Source: Ruegeria sp. TM1040 (lineage in GTDB: Bacteria > Pseudomonadota > Alphaproteobacteria > Rhodobacterales > Rhodobacteraceae). From it: a DNA stretch of 64,000 nucleotides. The notes under the pieces are model-generated. The model saw only the letters and a list, made by a program, of their open reading frames with translations, was not told the origin of the DNA and searched no databases. Shown in pieces: positions 20,044-29,156 of this stretch. Position 1 is the stretch's first letter. Each line of letters starts with the position of its first letter. The stretch is taken from contig NC_008044.1 in assembly GCF_000014065.1 (NCBI RefSeq), positions 78,501 through 142,500 of the forward strand, given 5' to 3'. Both the position numbers and the translations under genes were made by a program.

Positions 20044-21413
20044 GCCGCTTCAAGACAGCCCGACGTGCGCGTGCTTTTGACATGCGTCCCGTGAAACGCG
20101 CCCTGATGGCGCTATGCCTCGGGTTTGCACTAATGTTCGCTGCGCAGATGGCGCGGGCGGAGATTGACATCAAGGAAGTGACCTCGCCTGGCGGCATCAA
20201 GGCTTGGCTGGTCGAAGATCACAGTATCCCCTTCGCGGCGCTGGAACTGCGGTTCCGGGGCGGCACCTCGCTGGATGCGCCCGGAAAACGCGGGGCCGTG
20301 CATCTGATGGGCGGGCTCCTCGAAGAGGGGGCAGGGGAGCTGCGTGCGCAGGACTATGCCCGCGCGCTTGAGGCCCTTGCTGCAGATTTTTCCTATGACG
20401 CGGACAAGGACACGGTTTCAATTTCTGCAAGTTTCCTCAGCGAGAACCGGGATGACGTGATGGAGCTCTTGCGCCAGACCATTCAGGAACCACGGTTTGA
20501 TCAGGACGCTTTGGATCGGGTGCGTGCGCAGGTGCTTGTGGGCTTGCGTTCGGACCAGACCGACCCAAATGCGATTGCGGGCAAGACCTTTGCCCAGCAG
20601 GCCTTTGGCGATCATCCCTATGGCAGCGATGGCAAAGGCACCATCGAGAGTGTCTCGGCGCTCACGCGTCAGGATATGTTTGCCGCGCATGAGGCAGTGT
20701 TTGCCCGCGATCGGCTTTATGTGAGCGCGGTGGGCGACATCACCCCCGAAGCCTTGGGGGCGTTGCTCGACGAGCTTTTGGGCGATCTCCCTGCCGAGGG
20801 TGCGCCGATGCCCGGTCCGGCAGAAGTCCTGTTGACCGGGGGGACCACCGTGGTTCCCTTTGCAACGCCGCAATCGGTGGCGCTCTTTGGGCAGAAGGGT
20901 ATGGATCGAAACGATCCCGACTTCTTTGCCGCTTATGTGCTTAACCAGATTTTGGGCGGTGGGTCGTTTGAAACCCGCCTGATGCAAGAGGTACGCACCA
21001 AGCGGGGCCTCACCTACGGTGTCTATAGCTATCTGGTGCCGCGGGATCTGGCTGCCACCTACATGGGCTCATTTGCCTCTGCCAATGAGAAAATGGCCGA
21101 AGCGGTGGGCGTGGTGCGCGATCAGTGGCAGGCTCTGGTCGAGAGCGGTGTCACGGAGGCGGAGTTGCAGGACGCCAAGACCTATCTGACGGGTGCCTAT
21201 CCCCTGCGGTTCAATGGTAACAGCCAGATTGCATCGATCCTTGTGGCGATGCAGATGGACGGGCTTTCGACCGATTACGTGGTGACCCGCAACCAGAAGG
21301 TCGAGGCGGTGACGCTTGAGGATGTGAACCGGGTCGCCAAAGAGCTGCTTGATCCCGAAGGGCTGCGATTTGTGGTCGTCGGAGAGCCCGAGGGGCTGAG
21401 TTCTACGGATTAA
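20040..21413 (+). CDS. M16 family peptidase, non-catalytic partner
   Basis: A 457-residue M16-fold protein whose ATG (20040) overlaps the stop of the catalytic subunit (ATGA), a sign of translational coupling and 1:1 assembly. The signal peptide ends near ARA (38-40). An in-frame ATG at residue 15 would give a more ordinary signal length. Where the catalytic subunit has HFLEH, this one reads VHLMGGLLEEG, so the zinc site is missing. The C-terminal substrate-binding segment RTKRGLTYGVYSYLV is well preserved, as in other alpha/beta M16 pairs. A terminator follows 27 bases later. Confidence 0.9.
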   Translation: MSRFKTARRARAFDMRPVKRALMALCLGFALMFAAQMARAEIDIKEVTSPGGIKAWLVEDHSIPFAALELRFRGGTSLDAPGKRGAVHLMGGLLEEGAGELRAQDYARALEALAADFSYDADKDTVSISASFLSENRDDVMELLRQTIQEPRFDQDALDRVRAQVLVGLRSDQTDPNAIAGKTFAQQAFGDHPYGSDGKGTIESVSALTRQDMFAAHEAVFARDRLYVSAVGDITPEALGALLDELLGDLPAEGAPMPGPAEVLLTGGTTVVPFATPQSVALFGQKGMDRNDPDFFAAYVLNQILGGGSFETRLMQEVRTKRGLTYGVYSYLVPRDLAATYMGSFASANEKMAEAVGVVRDQWQALVESGVTEAELQDAKTYLTGAYPLRFNGNSQIASILVAMQMDGLSTDYVVTRNQKVEAVTLEDVNRVAKELLDPEGLRFVVVGEPEGLSSTD

Positions 21414-21440
21414 GTCTCTGCACGTGGTTTGAAATCGAAT

Positions 21441-21479
21441 GCGGCGCGGTCCCAGGTGGGGCCGCGCCGCTTTGGTTTT
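21441..21479 (+). terminator. Rho-independent terminator after the M16 pair
   Basis: A GCGGCGCGG/CCGCGCCGC stem (21441-21449 with 21462-21470) encloses a 12-base loop, followed by TTTGGTTTT. The T-run is interrupted but the stem is strong. Confidence 0.8.
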
Positions 21480-21517
21480 GTGGTGGTCTCAGGGAAGGCC
21501 CGGAGCCCCACCGTTGA

Positions 21518-23860
21518 TCACTCGCCGTAGGGGATCCAGACGGTCTTGACCTCTGTCGCGGCCTGCAAGAAGCGCTTTGACTGATCGCGCGACCAATCGA
21601 AGGCGTGGCCGTTGTTGACCCAGGTGCGCTTGAGGTTCCCGGCAGAAGCGGCCTCGATCATCTTGGAGAGGTCGCTGGAAGAGAAACTCCAGACCGCGTC
21701 GATATCGAGGTGCTTGGCCATTGTGTCACCGAGGTCCTTGTGCGGGCCGGTGAGGATATTGACCACGCCAGCGGGCACATCAGAGGTTTCGAGCACCTGA
21801 TAAAGATCCGTAGCCGCCAGAGGAAAGGCCTCTGAGGCCGCGAGCACCACGCGGTTGCCCATGGCAATGGCGGGGGCCATGGCCGAGACGAGCCCCAGGA
21901 GCGGCGCCTCATCGGCGCAGAGGACGCCAATGGTGCCCACGGGTTCTTTCATGCCAAGAGCCACGCCACGGATCGGCACGCCATGGGCGAGACCGTCGTA
22001 TTTGTCGGCCCAGGCTGCGGCAGAGAAGAGGCGTTGCAGCGACGCCTCGACCTCTGCGGCGCCCTCTCCTTTGCCGGTCATTGCGTCAATGCGGGCCGCA
22101 AACTCCCCCGCGCGAGCGGCGAGGTTCTCGGCCAGATAATAAAGGATCTGCGCGCGTAGATGGCCGGTGGTCTTGGCCCAGCCCTTGGCCGCATTAGCGG
22201 CCTCGACGGCATTTCTGACATCCTTGCGGCTGCCAAGGCCGACGTGGCCCAATAGGTCGCCTTTGGGGCCATACACGGGTTTGGAATAGCCGCTGTCGGG
22301 GCGCGCTTGCTTGCCGCCGACAAACATCTTCGCGGTGCGGTCAATCCCTTCCGGGGTCGCGCTTTTGGCGTTGCCTTCAAAGGCCACAACCGGCTGGAGC
22401 GCCTCAGACTGTGCCTTGGGCTTGGTATAGGCCATCAGGCCCTCAACTCCGCCCTCGCGGCCAAAGCCGCTCTCGCGCACGCCGCCAAAGGGGGCAGCGG
22501 CATCAAACATATTGGTTCCATTGACCCAGACCACGCCGGCAACGAGCTTGGGTGCGACATCCAGCGCGAGGTTCACATTCTCTGTCCAGAGCGTCGCTGC
22601 AAGCCCGTAGCGGGTGTTGTTTGCGAGCTCCACAGCCTCTGCTGGGGTGCGGAAGGTGGTAGAGACCAGAACCGGGCCAAAGATCTCTTCCTGCATCAAG
22701 GGATCAGAGGGCGAGAGGCCCTCGATCAGGGTCGGCGGGAAGAAACAGCCCTTTGCGGGCATGTTGACTGCCGATTGATGCACGGTGCAGTTTGTGGCCG
22801 AGGCCACCAGACGGCTGATCTCGGCGTGTTGAACGGGGTCGACCACAGCGCCGATGTCGATGCATTTGTCGAGCGGATCGCCCAGACGCAGGGTTTTCAT
22901 CCGTGCGCGCAGTTTCTGGTGGAACCGCTCAGAGACGCCCTCTTGCACCAAGAGCCGGGAGCCCGCGCAGCAGACCTGCCCCTGATTGAACCAGATCGCA
23001 TCCACGAGGCCTTCGATGGCGCTATCAAGATCAGCGTCGTCAAAGACGATGTAGGGGCTTTTGCCGCCAAGCTCGAGCGTCAGCGCCTTGCCGGACCCTG
23101 CAGTGGCTTCGCGGATCTTGCGCCCCACCGAAGTGGAGCCGGTAAAGGCGATCTTGTCGACCTCTGCATTGACGATCATCTCGCCCACGGCCCCGTCGCC
23201 GGTTACGATATTCACGACCCCTTTGGGCAGGCCCGCCTGACGGCAGATGTCGGCAAAGAGCAGCGCGGTGAGCGAGGTATATTCGGCGGGTTTCAGCACC
23301 ACCGTGTTACCCATGGCGAGTGCAGGCGCGACCTTCCACGCGAGCATCAAGAGCGGGAAATTCCACGGGATGATCTGACCGCAAACGCCAAGTGCGGCGC
23401 GGTCGCTCATCTCGTCATCCATCAGCTGCGCGTGGCCCGCGTGGTGGTAGAAATGGCGCTGGACCAGCGGCACGTCGATATCGCGGCTCTCGCGGATCGG
23501 TTTGCCGTTGTCGAGCGTCTCTAGCACCGCAAAGAGGCGGCTGTGTTTCTGCAGGAGGCGGGCGATGGCATAGAGGTATGTGGCGCGACCGGAACCGCCC
23601 ATCGCGGCCCAGCCTTCTTGCGCGGCGCGGGCGGCTTTGACAGCCGCATCAATGTCCTTTTGCGTGGCTTGTGTCAGCTCTGCCAGAACCTCGCCGGTTG
23701 CGGGGTTCTTGCTCTCGAACACTGTGCCGGGGGCGGTGAAATCACCGTTGATGAAGTGACCAAACTGGCTGCCCTGGTCGACCAACCAAGCAAGGGCTTC
23801 TGCGGCATTTTCCGGGGCGGGGCCATAGTCCATGGTCTCGAAGATCTCTTTGATTGTCAT
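21518..23860 (-). CDS. ALDH16-type two-domain aldehyde dehydrogenase
   Basis: A 780-residue protein made of a complete aldehyde dehydrogenase (about 1-490) fused to a second, shortened ALDH-like domain (about 520-780). The first domain has PWNFPL (165-170), KPAEYTS, the GSTSVG NAD-binding loop, the general base E263 in LELGGKSP and the catalytic C297 in NQGQVCCAG. The second has ALDH-like segments (KEPVGTIGVLCADEAPLLG, NRVVLAASE) but no catalytic-Cys motif. It ends in WVNNGHAFDW and WIPYGE. This layout matches the ALDH16 family. The deoC gene ends 10 bases upstream, so it probably oxidises the acetaldehyde released by DeoC or another sugar-derived aldehyde (inference). Confidence 0.88.
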   Translation of the reverse strand: MTIKEIFETMDYGPAPENAAEALAWLVDQGSQFGHFINGDFTAPGTVFESKNPATGEVLAELTQATQKDIDAAVKAARAAQEGWAAMGGSGRATYLYAIARLLQKHSRLFAVLETLDNGKPIRESRDIDVPLVQRHFYHHAGHAQLMDDEMSDRAALGVCGQIIPWNFPLLMLAWKVAPALAMGNTVVLKPAEYTSLTALLFADICRQAGLPKGVVNIVTGDGAVGEMIVNAEVDKIAFTGSTSVGRKIREATAGSGKALTLELGGKSPYIVFDDADLDSAIEGLVDAIWFNQGQVCCAGSRLLVQEGVSERFHQKLRARMKTLRLGDPLDKCIDIGAVVDPVQHAEISRLVASATNCTVHQSAVNMPAKGCFFPPTLIEGLSPSDPLMQEEIFGPVLVSTTFRTPAEAVELANNTRYGLAATLWTENVNLALDVAPKLVAGVVWVNGTNMFDAAAPFGGVRESGFGREGGVEGLMAYTKPKAQSEALQPVVAFEGNAKSATPEGIDRTAKMFVGGKQARPDSGYSKPVYGPKGDLLGHVGLGSRKDVRNAVEAANAAKGWAKTTGHLRAQILYYLAENLAARAGEFAARIDAMTGKGEGAAEVEASLQRLFSAAAWADKYDGLAHGVPIRGVALGMKEPVGTIGVLCADEAPLLGLVSAMAPAIAMGNRVVLAASEAFPLAATDLYQVLETSDVPAGVVNILTGPHKDLGDTMAKHLDIDAVWSFSSSDLSKMIEAASAGNLKRTWVNNGHAFDWSRDQSKRFLQAATEVKTVWIPYGE

Positions 23861-23870
23861 ATCTTGGTCC

Positions 23871-24926
23871 TCACGCCATCGGGTGGCGGTAGCCAGCGGA
23901 ATAGGCGCCGGTCACATGGTGTTCGAGCTGGCGTTCGATGTCGCCCAGAAGGCTGGACGCGCCAAAGCGGAACAGGTCCGGCTGCAGCCAGCGGTTGCCA
24001 AGTTCCTCTTTCATGAGGCTGAGGTACACCAGCGCGTCTTTGGCCTTGGAGATGCCACCAGCGGGCTTGTAGCCCACATGAAAGCCGGTGCGCTCGTAAT
24101 ACTCGCGAATGGCGCGGATCATCACCAACGAGACGGGCAGGGTGGCGTTGACGCTCTCTTTGCCAGTGGACGTCTTGATGAAGTCGGCACCCGCCATCAT
24201 GCAGATCATCGAGGCGCGGGCGACATTGCGCAGAGTGCCAAGCTCGCCAGTGGCGAGGATCGCCTTGACGTGGGCATCTCCGCAGGCCTCGCGGAAGGCT
24301 TTCATCTCGTCATAAAGCGCCTGCCAGTCCCCCGAGAGCACATGGCGGCGCGAGATCACAATGTCGATTTCCTTGGCGCCGGCCCGCACGCTTTCGCGGA
24401 TTTCCTCGAGCCGCAGGTGGAAGGGCGACAGCCCCGCCGGAAAGCCCGTAGAGACGGCGGCAACCGGGATATGGGTGCCATGCAGCGCGCGCACGGCGGC
24501 GGGGATCATGTCGTGATAGACACAGACGGCTCCGGTCGTGATCCCGTCGATGCCAAGTGCCGAGAGAATATCCGCTCGCACCGGCTGGCGCGCCTTGGCG
24601 CAGAGACGGCGCACGCGGGCCTCGGTATCATCGCCCGAGAGCGTGGTGAGATCGATGAGGCTGATCGCCTTCAAGAGCCAAGCGGCCTGATAGTCCTTCT
24701 TGACCGAGCGCCGACCCGGCAGGCTCGCGCAGCGGCGTTCAATCGCGGAGGTATTGGCCTCCAGGCTCAGGGCCCAGTCGAGATCAAGCGCGATACCCGG
24801 ATTGCGGGGCAGGTCGCTGTGTTCATGGTCCTGCGTGGCGGCTGCGGTCGGCTTGGCCTTGGCGGAGGGTTTGGCAGCGGAGGTCTTCGGCGGCTGCGTG
24901 CCGTCTTCTGCGGTTTGGCTGTCCAT
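23871..24926 (-). CDS. deoC: Deoxyribose-phosphate aldolase
   Basis: The 351-residue class I aldolase cleaves 2-deoxyribose-5-phosphate to glyceraldehyde-3-phosphate and acetaldehyde in deoxynucleoside catabolism. The Schiff-base lysine K251 lies in ADFIKTSTGK, the second lysine K287 in GYKPAGGI, and D188 in KEIDIV. The protein is the long form: about 80 N-terminal residues, including an Ala/Lys/Pro-rich disordered stretch (10-30), precede the barrel. I chose ATG 24926 because the frame further upstream reads into the intergenic region. The ALDH16 gene starts 10 bases after the stop codon, forming a two-gene operon. Confidence 0.94.
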   Translation of the reverse strand: MDSQTAEDGTQPPKTSAAKPSAKAKPTAAATQDHEHSDLPRNPGIALDLDWALSLEANTSAIERRCASLPGRRSVKKDYQAAWLLKAISLIDLTTLSGDDTEARVRRLCAKARQPVRADILSALGIDGITTGAVCVYHDMIPAAVRALHGTHIPVAAVSTGFPAGLSPFHLRLEEIRESVRAGAKEIDIVISRRHVLSGDWQALYDEMKAFREACGDAHVKAILATGELGTLRNVARASMICMMAGADFIKTSTGKESVNATLPVSLVMIRAIREYYERTGFHVGYKPAGGISKAKDALVYLSLMKEELGNRWLQPDLFRFGASSLLGDIERQLEHHVTGAYSAGYRHPMA

Positions 24927-25043
24927 TTTCGGGAGTCCTCGAACGTTTCGCCCCAAAATCGCACGCGATCCCGCTTTGATGCAAGGTTTCCCCGAGGTTT
25001 TCCTGTCCAATTTTTTACCAAAAGGACAAAAAACGAAGTTATG

Positions 25044-25058
25044 TGAGAATAATTCTCA
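25044..25058 (+). promoter_or_regulatory. Fur/Mur-like operator upstream of the metal transporter
   Basis: TGAGAAT-A-ATTCTCA is a perfect 7-1-7 palindrome in the 210-base divergent gap between deoC and the transporter genes, 79 bases before the SBP start codon. A further GTTCTCAT (25083-25090) and GCGAGAAT (25108-25115) lie between it and the gene. The pattern resembles Fur-family sites; in Rhodobacterales the Fur homologue Mur controls manganese importers, so Mur is the likeliest regulator (inference). Confidence 0.68.
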
Positions 25059-25136
25059 TTTTCATTGACGAAGTTGCGAAGCGTTCTCATATTGACCGGG
25101 AGAGAAGCGAGAATCTTGCGGACAGGGAGCACATAC

Positions 25137-26099
25137 ATGTTGAACCGACGTCATACGCTTTTGGGGCTTGGGGCTGTCGCGGCTTTGGCTGCGACACCGG
25201 TCGTTGCCACAGAAGGGCGGCTCGATGTTGTGGCGACCACGGGCATGATCGCGGATGCTGCGCGTCAGATTGGCGGCGCGGATGTAGAGGTCACGGCGCT
25301 GATGGGTGCGGGGGTCGACCCGCACGCCTATCGCCAGACCCGCAGCGACATCGCGGCGATGACCCGCGCGGATCTGGTCCTGTGGCATGGCCTCTATCTC
25401 GAGGCGCAGATGGAGGACTTCTTTCACGGTTTGGCCCGCAAGCGCGAGGTCGTGGCGGTGGCGGAGGCCATGCCCAAGGATCTTTTGCGGGGTCACGACG
25501 ACTATGCGGATAAGTTCGACCCGCACGTCTGGATGAGCCCCGAGCTGTGGAAGCATGTCGTGCGAGAGGTGGCGCGCGCGCTCACGGCTGCGCGTCCCGC
25601 GCTTGCGGATCGTTTTGCCGCCAACCTTGAGCGCCACCTTGGCGAGCTAGATCGGCTGTCAGATTACGGACGGCGTGTTGTGTCCGGCGTTCCGCAGGAA
25701 AACCGCGTGCTGGTCACCGCGCATGACGCCTTTGGATATTTTGGTCGTGACTACGGGTTTGAGGTGATGGGCCTGCAGGGCATCTCCACCCAATCCGAGG
25801 CGGGGCTGAACCGGATAGGCGCCTTGGTCGACACCCTGGTGGAGCGCCAGATCAAGGCCGTTTTTGTAGAGACCTCTGTTGCGGATCGTTCCATGCGGGC
25901 GCTGATCGAAGGGGCGGCGGCCAAAGGGCATGCAGTTGCGATTGGCGGCGAGCTCTTCTCGGACGCGATGGGGGCGGATGGCACCTATGAGGCGACCTAT
26001 GTGGGCATGCTCGACCATAACTTTACCACCATTGCCGGCGCTTTGGGCGCAGAGGTGCCTGGGGCTGGGATGGACGGCAAGCTTGGGGCTGGGCACTGA
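25137..26099 (+). CDS. Mn/Zn ABC transporter substrate-binding protein (TroA/MntA type)
   Basis: A 320-residue cluster A-I (cluster 9) metal-binding lipoprotein-like or periplasmic protein. It starts MLNRRHTLLGLGAVAALAATPVVA, a signal peptide with a twin-Arg-like RR but a weak Tat consensus. Metal ligands can be placed at H63 (DPHAY), H130 (FDPHVWM), H196 (TAHDAFG) and D276 (LFSDAMG), the TroA-like His3Asp set. There is no long His-rich loop as in ZnuA. AGGGAG precedes the ATG at 25137. It heads a four-gene operon with the ATPase (1-base overlap) and two permeases. Manganese is the preferred substrate given the upstream operator, but zinc cannot be excluded. Confidence 0.9.
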   Translation: MLNRRHTLLGLGAVAALAATPVVATEGRLDVVATTGMIADAARQIGGADVEVTALMGAGVDPHAYRQTRSDIAAMTRADLVLWHGLYLEAQMEDFFHGLARKREVVAVAEAMPKDLLRGHDDYADKFDPHVWMSPELWKHVVREVARALTAARPALADRFAANLERHLGELDRLSDYGRRVVSGVPQENRVLVTAHDAFGYFGRDYGFEVMGLQGISTQSEAGLNRIGALVDTLVERQIKAVFVETSVADRSMRALIEGAAAKGHAVAIGGELFSDAMGADGTYEATYVGMLDHNFTTIAGALGAEVPGAGMDGKLGAGH

Positions 26100-26905
26100 T
26101 GATGCAGCTCTCATTGGCCAGCCATAATGGCCAGACCGCACCGGATACGCAGTGGGATCAAAGTCCGCTCGCCATTCGTGGTCTGACTGTCAGCTACGGT
26201 GAAAAGCCTGCGGTGTTTTCGGTCGACATGACAGTTGAGCCGGGCCAGATGACTGCGATTATCGGGCCAAATGGAGCAGGGAAATCTACCCTTCTGAAGG
26301 CCGCGCTGGGCATTGTGCCGCCCGTGTCCGGCCGCGTGCAGGTGTTTGGTCGCCCGCTCGATCATCAACGCGCGCGGATCGCCTATGTGCCACAACGCGC
26401 ATCAGTTGATTGGGATTTCCCAACCCGGGTGATCGACGTGGTGATGATGGGGCTCTATCGCGAGTTGGGGCTTTTGGGGCGCATCCGGGGGACCCACCAC
26501 AAGATCGCGAGAGACTGTCTGGAGCGCGTCGGGATGAGCGAATTTGCCACCCGTCAGATCGGGCAGCTTTCGGGCGGCCAGCAGCAGCGCGTGTTCCTCG
26601 CGCGCGCCCTGGCACAGGGCGCAGACCTCTATTTGCTGGACGAGCCCTTTGCAGGCGTGGATGCGGCCACGGAAAAAGCCATCATTGGCGTCCTCAAGGC
26701 TCTGCGGGCCGAGGGCAAGACCGTGGTGGTGGTGCATCATGATCTGGCGACGGTAGGGGACTATTTCGACAATGTGTTCCTGATCAACACCCGCAAGGTG
26801 GCAGAAGGACCGGTTGCCGAGGCCTTCACCGCGGAGAATTTGCAGACGGCTTATGGTGGGCGGTTGGCCACGGCGCAGATCGAACAGATCGCGCGGCCTC
26901 TGTGA
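26099..26905 (+). CDS. Mn/Zn ABC transporter ATP-binding protein
   Basis: The 268-residue ATPase powers the metal importer encoded around it. Walker A GPNGAGKST is at 56-64, the Q-loop lies in YVPQRASVDWDFP, the signature is LSGGQQQR, Walker B is LYLLDEPFAGVD and the switch His is in VVVHHD. The stretch VDWDFPTRVIDVV after the Q-loop is typical of the cluster 9 (Mn/Zn) ATPases. The start ATG overlaps the last base of the SBP stop codon (TGATG), and a second ATG follows directly. The permease begins 31 bases downstream. Confidence 0.95.
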   Translation: MMQLSLASHNGQTAPDTQWDQSPLAIRGLTVSYGEKPAVFSVDMTVEPGQMTAIIGPNGAGKSTLLKAALGIVPPVSGRVQVFGRPLDHQRARIAYVPQRASVDWDFPTRVIDVVMMGLYRELGLLGRIRGTHHKIARDCLERVGMSEFATRQIGQLSGGQQQRVFLARALAQGADLYLLDEPFAGVDAATEKAIIGVLKALRAEGKTVVVVHHDLATVGDYFDNVFLINTRKVAEGPVAEAFTAENLQTAYGGRLATAQIEQIARPL

Positions 26906-26936
26906 ACCCTGAACAGGTCGGAAAGGCAAGCAGAGC

Positions 26937-28139
26937 ATGTTGATTGACGCGCTGTTCCTGCAGTTGGGCTATAACGCGACCTTGGTTGCGATCGGCGCGG
27001 CGCTCTTGGGCGCAGCTTCGGGTATCACTGGCACCTTCCTGTTCTTGCGCAAGCGGGCGCTGGTGTCGGATGCGGTGAGCCACGCGACCTTGCCGGGTGT
27101 TTGCGTGGCATTTCTGATCCTTGTGGCTCTGGGTGGAGACGGTCGCAGCCTTGCGGCGCTGCTCGTTGGCTCGGCTGTTTCAGCGGGGATCGGGCTTTGG
27201 TGCATGAACTGGCTCACTCGAAACACCCGGTTGGCCGAAGACGCGGCGATTGGAGCGGTGTTGTCTGTGTTCTTTGGTTTTGGCGTGGTGCTTTTGACGG
27301 TTATCCAGACCCTTGGGGTTGGCCGTCAGGCAGGGCTTGAGGGGTTCCTGCTCGGCTCCACCGCTGGCATGCTCTACTCGGACGCGCTGGTGATCGCCTC
27401 AGGCGGAGCGGCGGTTTTGCTGGTGATCCTGCTGACGCGACGGCCCATGACGATGGTGGCATTTGATCCCGAATATGCGGCGGCACGCGGCTTGCCGGTC
27501 GACAAGATCGACCTGCTGATGATGGGTCTGGTGATGGCGGTCACGGTGGTTGGCCTCAAGGTGGTGGGGTTGATCCTGATTGTCGCACTGTTGATCATCC
27601 CGCCCGTGACCGCGCGGTTCTGGACCGAACGGGCCGACTATGTGGTGATCCTCGCGGGGGGGCTGGGCGCTGTTGCCGCCTACCTCGGCGCGGTGGTCTC
27701 GGCCTTGGCGCCGAACCTGCCCACGGGGCCGATCATCGTCTTGATGAGTTTTGCGCTTTTTGCGCTCTCGCTTCTGGTAGCGCCCAACCGAGGGGTGCTG
27801 GCGGCGGTGCTGCGTCACCGTCGGTTCCAGCGCCGCGTGCACATCCGGCAGGGGCTTTTGGCGCTTGCACAAGCGCAGACCATATATGAACCCCTGACTC
27901 TGCGGCTTTTGTCTCGGGCAGGTCTGGTGCGCGCAGACGGTGTGGCCACCAAGGCGGGACAGGCGCGCGCCGCCAAGGCGCTGCGCGATGAGCGCCGCTG
28001 GGACATCCTGCGCCGCGATCAGGCGCAAGAAGCGGCGGCGGCGCTCTATGATGGGCTGCGCGAAATCGAAACCGTGCTGACCCCGGATCAGATCGCGGAG
28101 ATCGACCGCAAGATCGGCACCCCGAGGGAGGCCTTCTAG
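26937..28139 (+). CDS. Mn/Zn ABC transporter permease with C-terminal extension (TroC/MntC type)
   Basis: A 400-residue ABC-3 family permease. About eight hydrophobic helices occupy residues 1-285, with the family segments FLRKRALVSDAVSHATLPGV and the cytoplasmic loop FDPEYAAARGLPV. A hydrophilic C-terminal region of some 110 residues (about 290-400) is predicted helical with a winged-helix look (QTIYEPLTLRLLSRAGLVR) and is what distinguishes TroC-type subunits from the shorter TroD type. The extension may sense metal or contact the ATPase (inference). The stop TAG at 28137-28139 abuts the ATG of the second permease at 28140. Confidence 0.92.
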   Translation: MLIDALFLQLGYNATLVAIGAALLGAASGITGTFLFLRKRALVSDAVSHATLPGVCVAFLILVALGGDGRSLAALLVGSAVSAGIGLWCMNWLTRNTRLAEDAAIGAVLSVFFGFGVVLLTVIQTLGVGRQAGLEGFLLGSTAGMLYSDALVIASGGAAVLLVILLTRRPMTMVAFDPEYAAARGLPVDKIDLLMMGLVMAVTVVGLKVVGLILIVALLIIPPVTARFWTERADYVVILAGGLGAVAAYLGAVVSALAPNLPTGPIIVLMSFALFALSLLVAPNRGVLAAVLRHRRFQRRVHIRQGLLALAQAQTIYEPLTLRLLSRAGLVRADGVATKAGQARAAKALRDERRWDILRRDQAQEAAAALYDGLREIETVLTPDQIAEIDRKIGTPREAF

Positions 28140-29066
28140 ATGGGCAGCGAATTTGTCACCCTGTCGCTCACGCCGCTGCTGATCGGTATCTTTGCCGCAG
28201 TGGCCTGTGCGCTACCCGGCAACTTCCTGCTGTTGCGCAAACAGGCACTGATCGGGGATGCAATCAGCCATGTTGCCTTGCCGGGCATCGTCGTGGCCTT
28301 TTTGCTGACAGGTGCAATTTCGACCTGGCCGATGATGCTGGGGGCCGCCGGCGCGGCGGTGGTTGCGGTTGTGATGATCGAAGGGATCCGGCGTCTCGGG
28401 CGGATTGAGCCCGGCGCGGCAATGGGCGTTGTGTTCACCACGCTCTTTGCTGCGGGTGTGCTCTTGTTGGAGCAGAGCGATACGTCCTCTGTACATCTGG
28501 ACGTCGAGCATGCGCTCTATGGCAACCTTGAGAGCCTGATCTGGCTGGATGGCACCGGATGGGGGTCACTTCTCGATCCGGAGGCGCTGGCGTATCTTCC
28601 CGTCGAGCTGCCGCGGATGGCGGCGACATTGGTTGTCGTGGCCGGGTTTATCGCGCTCTTCTGGCGGCCCCTGAACATTTCGACATTTGATGAAGGCTTT
28701 GCCCGAACCATGGGCCTACGCACCGATCTCTTGGGGCTTGCGCTTGTGATCATGGCGGCGATTGCAGCGGTGGCGGCGTTTGATGCGGTGGGGTCGATCA
28801 TTGTGATCGCAATGTTTATCTGCCCGCCTGCGGCGGCGCGGATGATGACCAATCGACTGGAGATCCAGATCGCGTGGAGCGTTGTCTTTGCCACGCTCTC
28901 GGCCATTCTTGGCTATGTGCTGGCAGGCTATGGCCCGCTATGGATCGGCATGAACGACGCCGTGAGCGCGGCGGGCATGATTGCAACCGTTTCCGGTGTG
29001 ATCCTCGCCCTCGCGGCGCTCTTTGGCCCCTGCCGCACCCGTGCGGGTGCGCCCTCGGGCGTCTAG
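28140..29066 (+). CDS. Mn/Zn ABC transporter permease (TroD/MntD type)
   Basis: A 308-residue ABC-3 permease with about eight to nine membrane helices and the hallmark LLLRKQALIGDAISHVALPGI near the N-terminus (read as LLRKQALIGDAISH then VALPG). The cytoplasmic FDEGFARTMG loop is also present. It lacks the C-terminal extension of the preceding subunit, so the two form a heterodimeric channel. It starts immediately after the previous stop codon. The operon ends here; mutL follows 91 bases downstream and is probably separately initiated. Confidence 0.94.
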   Translation: MGSEFVTLSLTPLLIGIFAAVACALPGNFLLLRKQALIGDAISHVALPGIVVAFLLTGAISTWPMMLGAAGAAVVAVVMIEGIRRLGRIEPGAAMGVVFTTLFAAGVLLLEQSDTSSVHLDVEHALYGNLESLIWLDGTGWGSLLDPEALAYLPVELPRMAATLVVVAGFIALFWRPLNISTFDEGFARTMGLRTDLLGLALVIMAAIAAVAAFDAVGSIIVIAMFICPPAAARMMTNRLEIQIAWSVVFATLSAILGYVLAGYGPLWIGMNDAVSAAGMIATVSGVILALAALFGPCRTRAGAPSGV

Positions 29067-29156
29067 GCGCGAAGCTCTATCGAGGGTCTGCAAGTGGCCA
29101 TCCGCACGCGTATTGCGGGTGGCAGAATCGCGGGCTGGCATGCTAAATCTTGCGGC

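Noticed and set aside
22307..25046. Long plus-strand frames (22307-23524 and 23832-25046) opposite ALDH16 and deoC
   Set aside because: Both lie inside genes with conserved catalytic motifs on the other strand and have no family features of their own.
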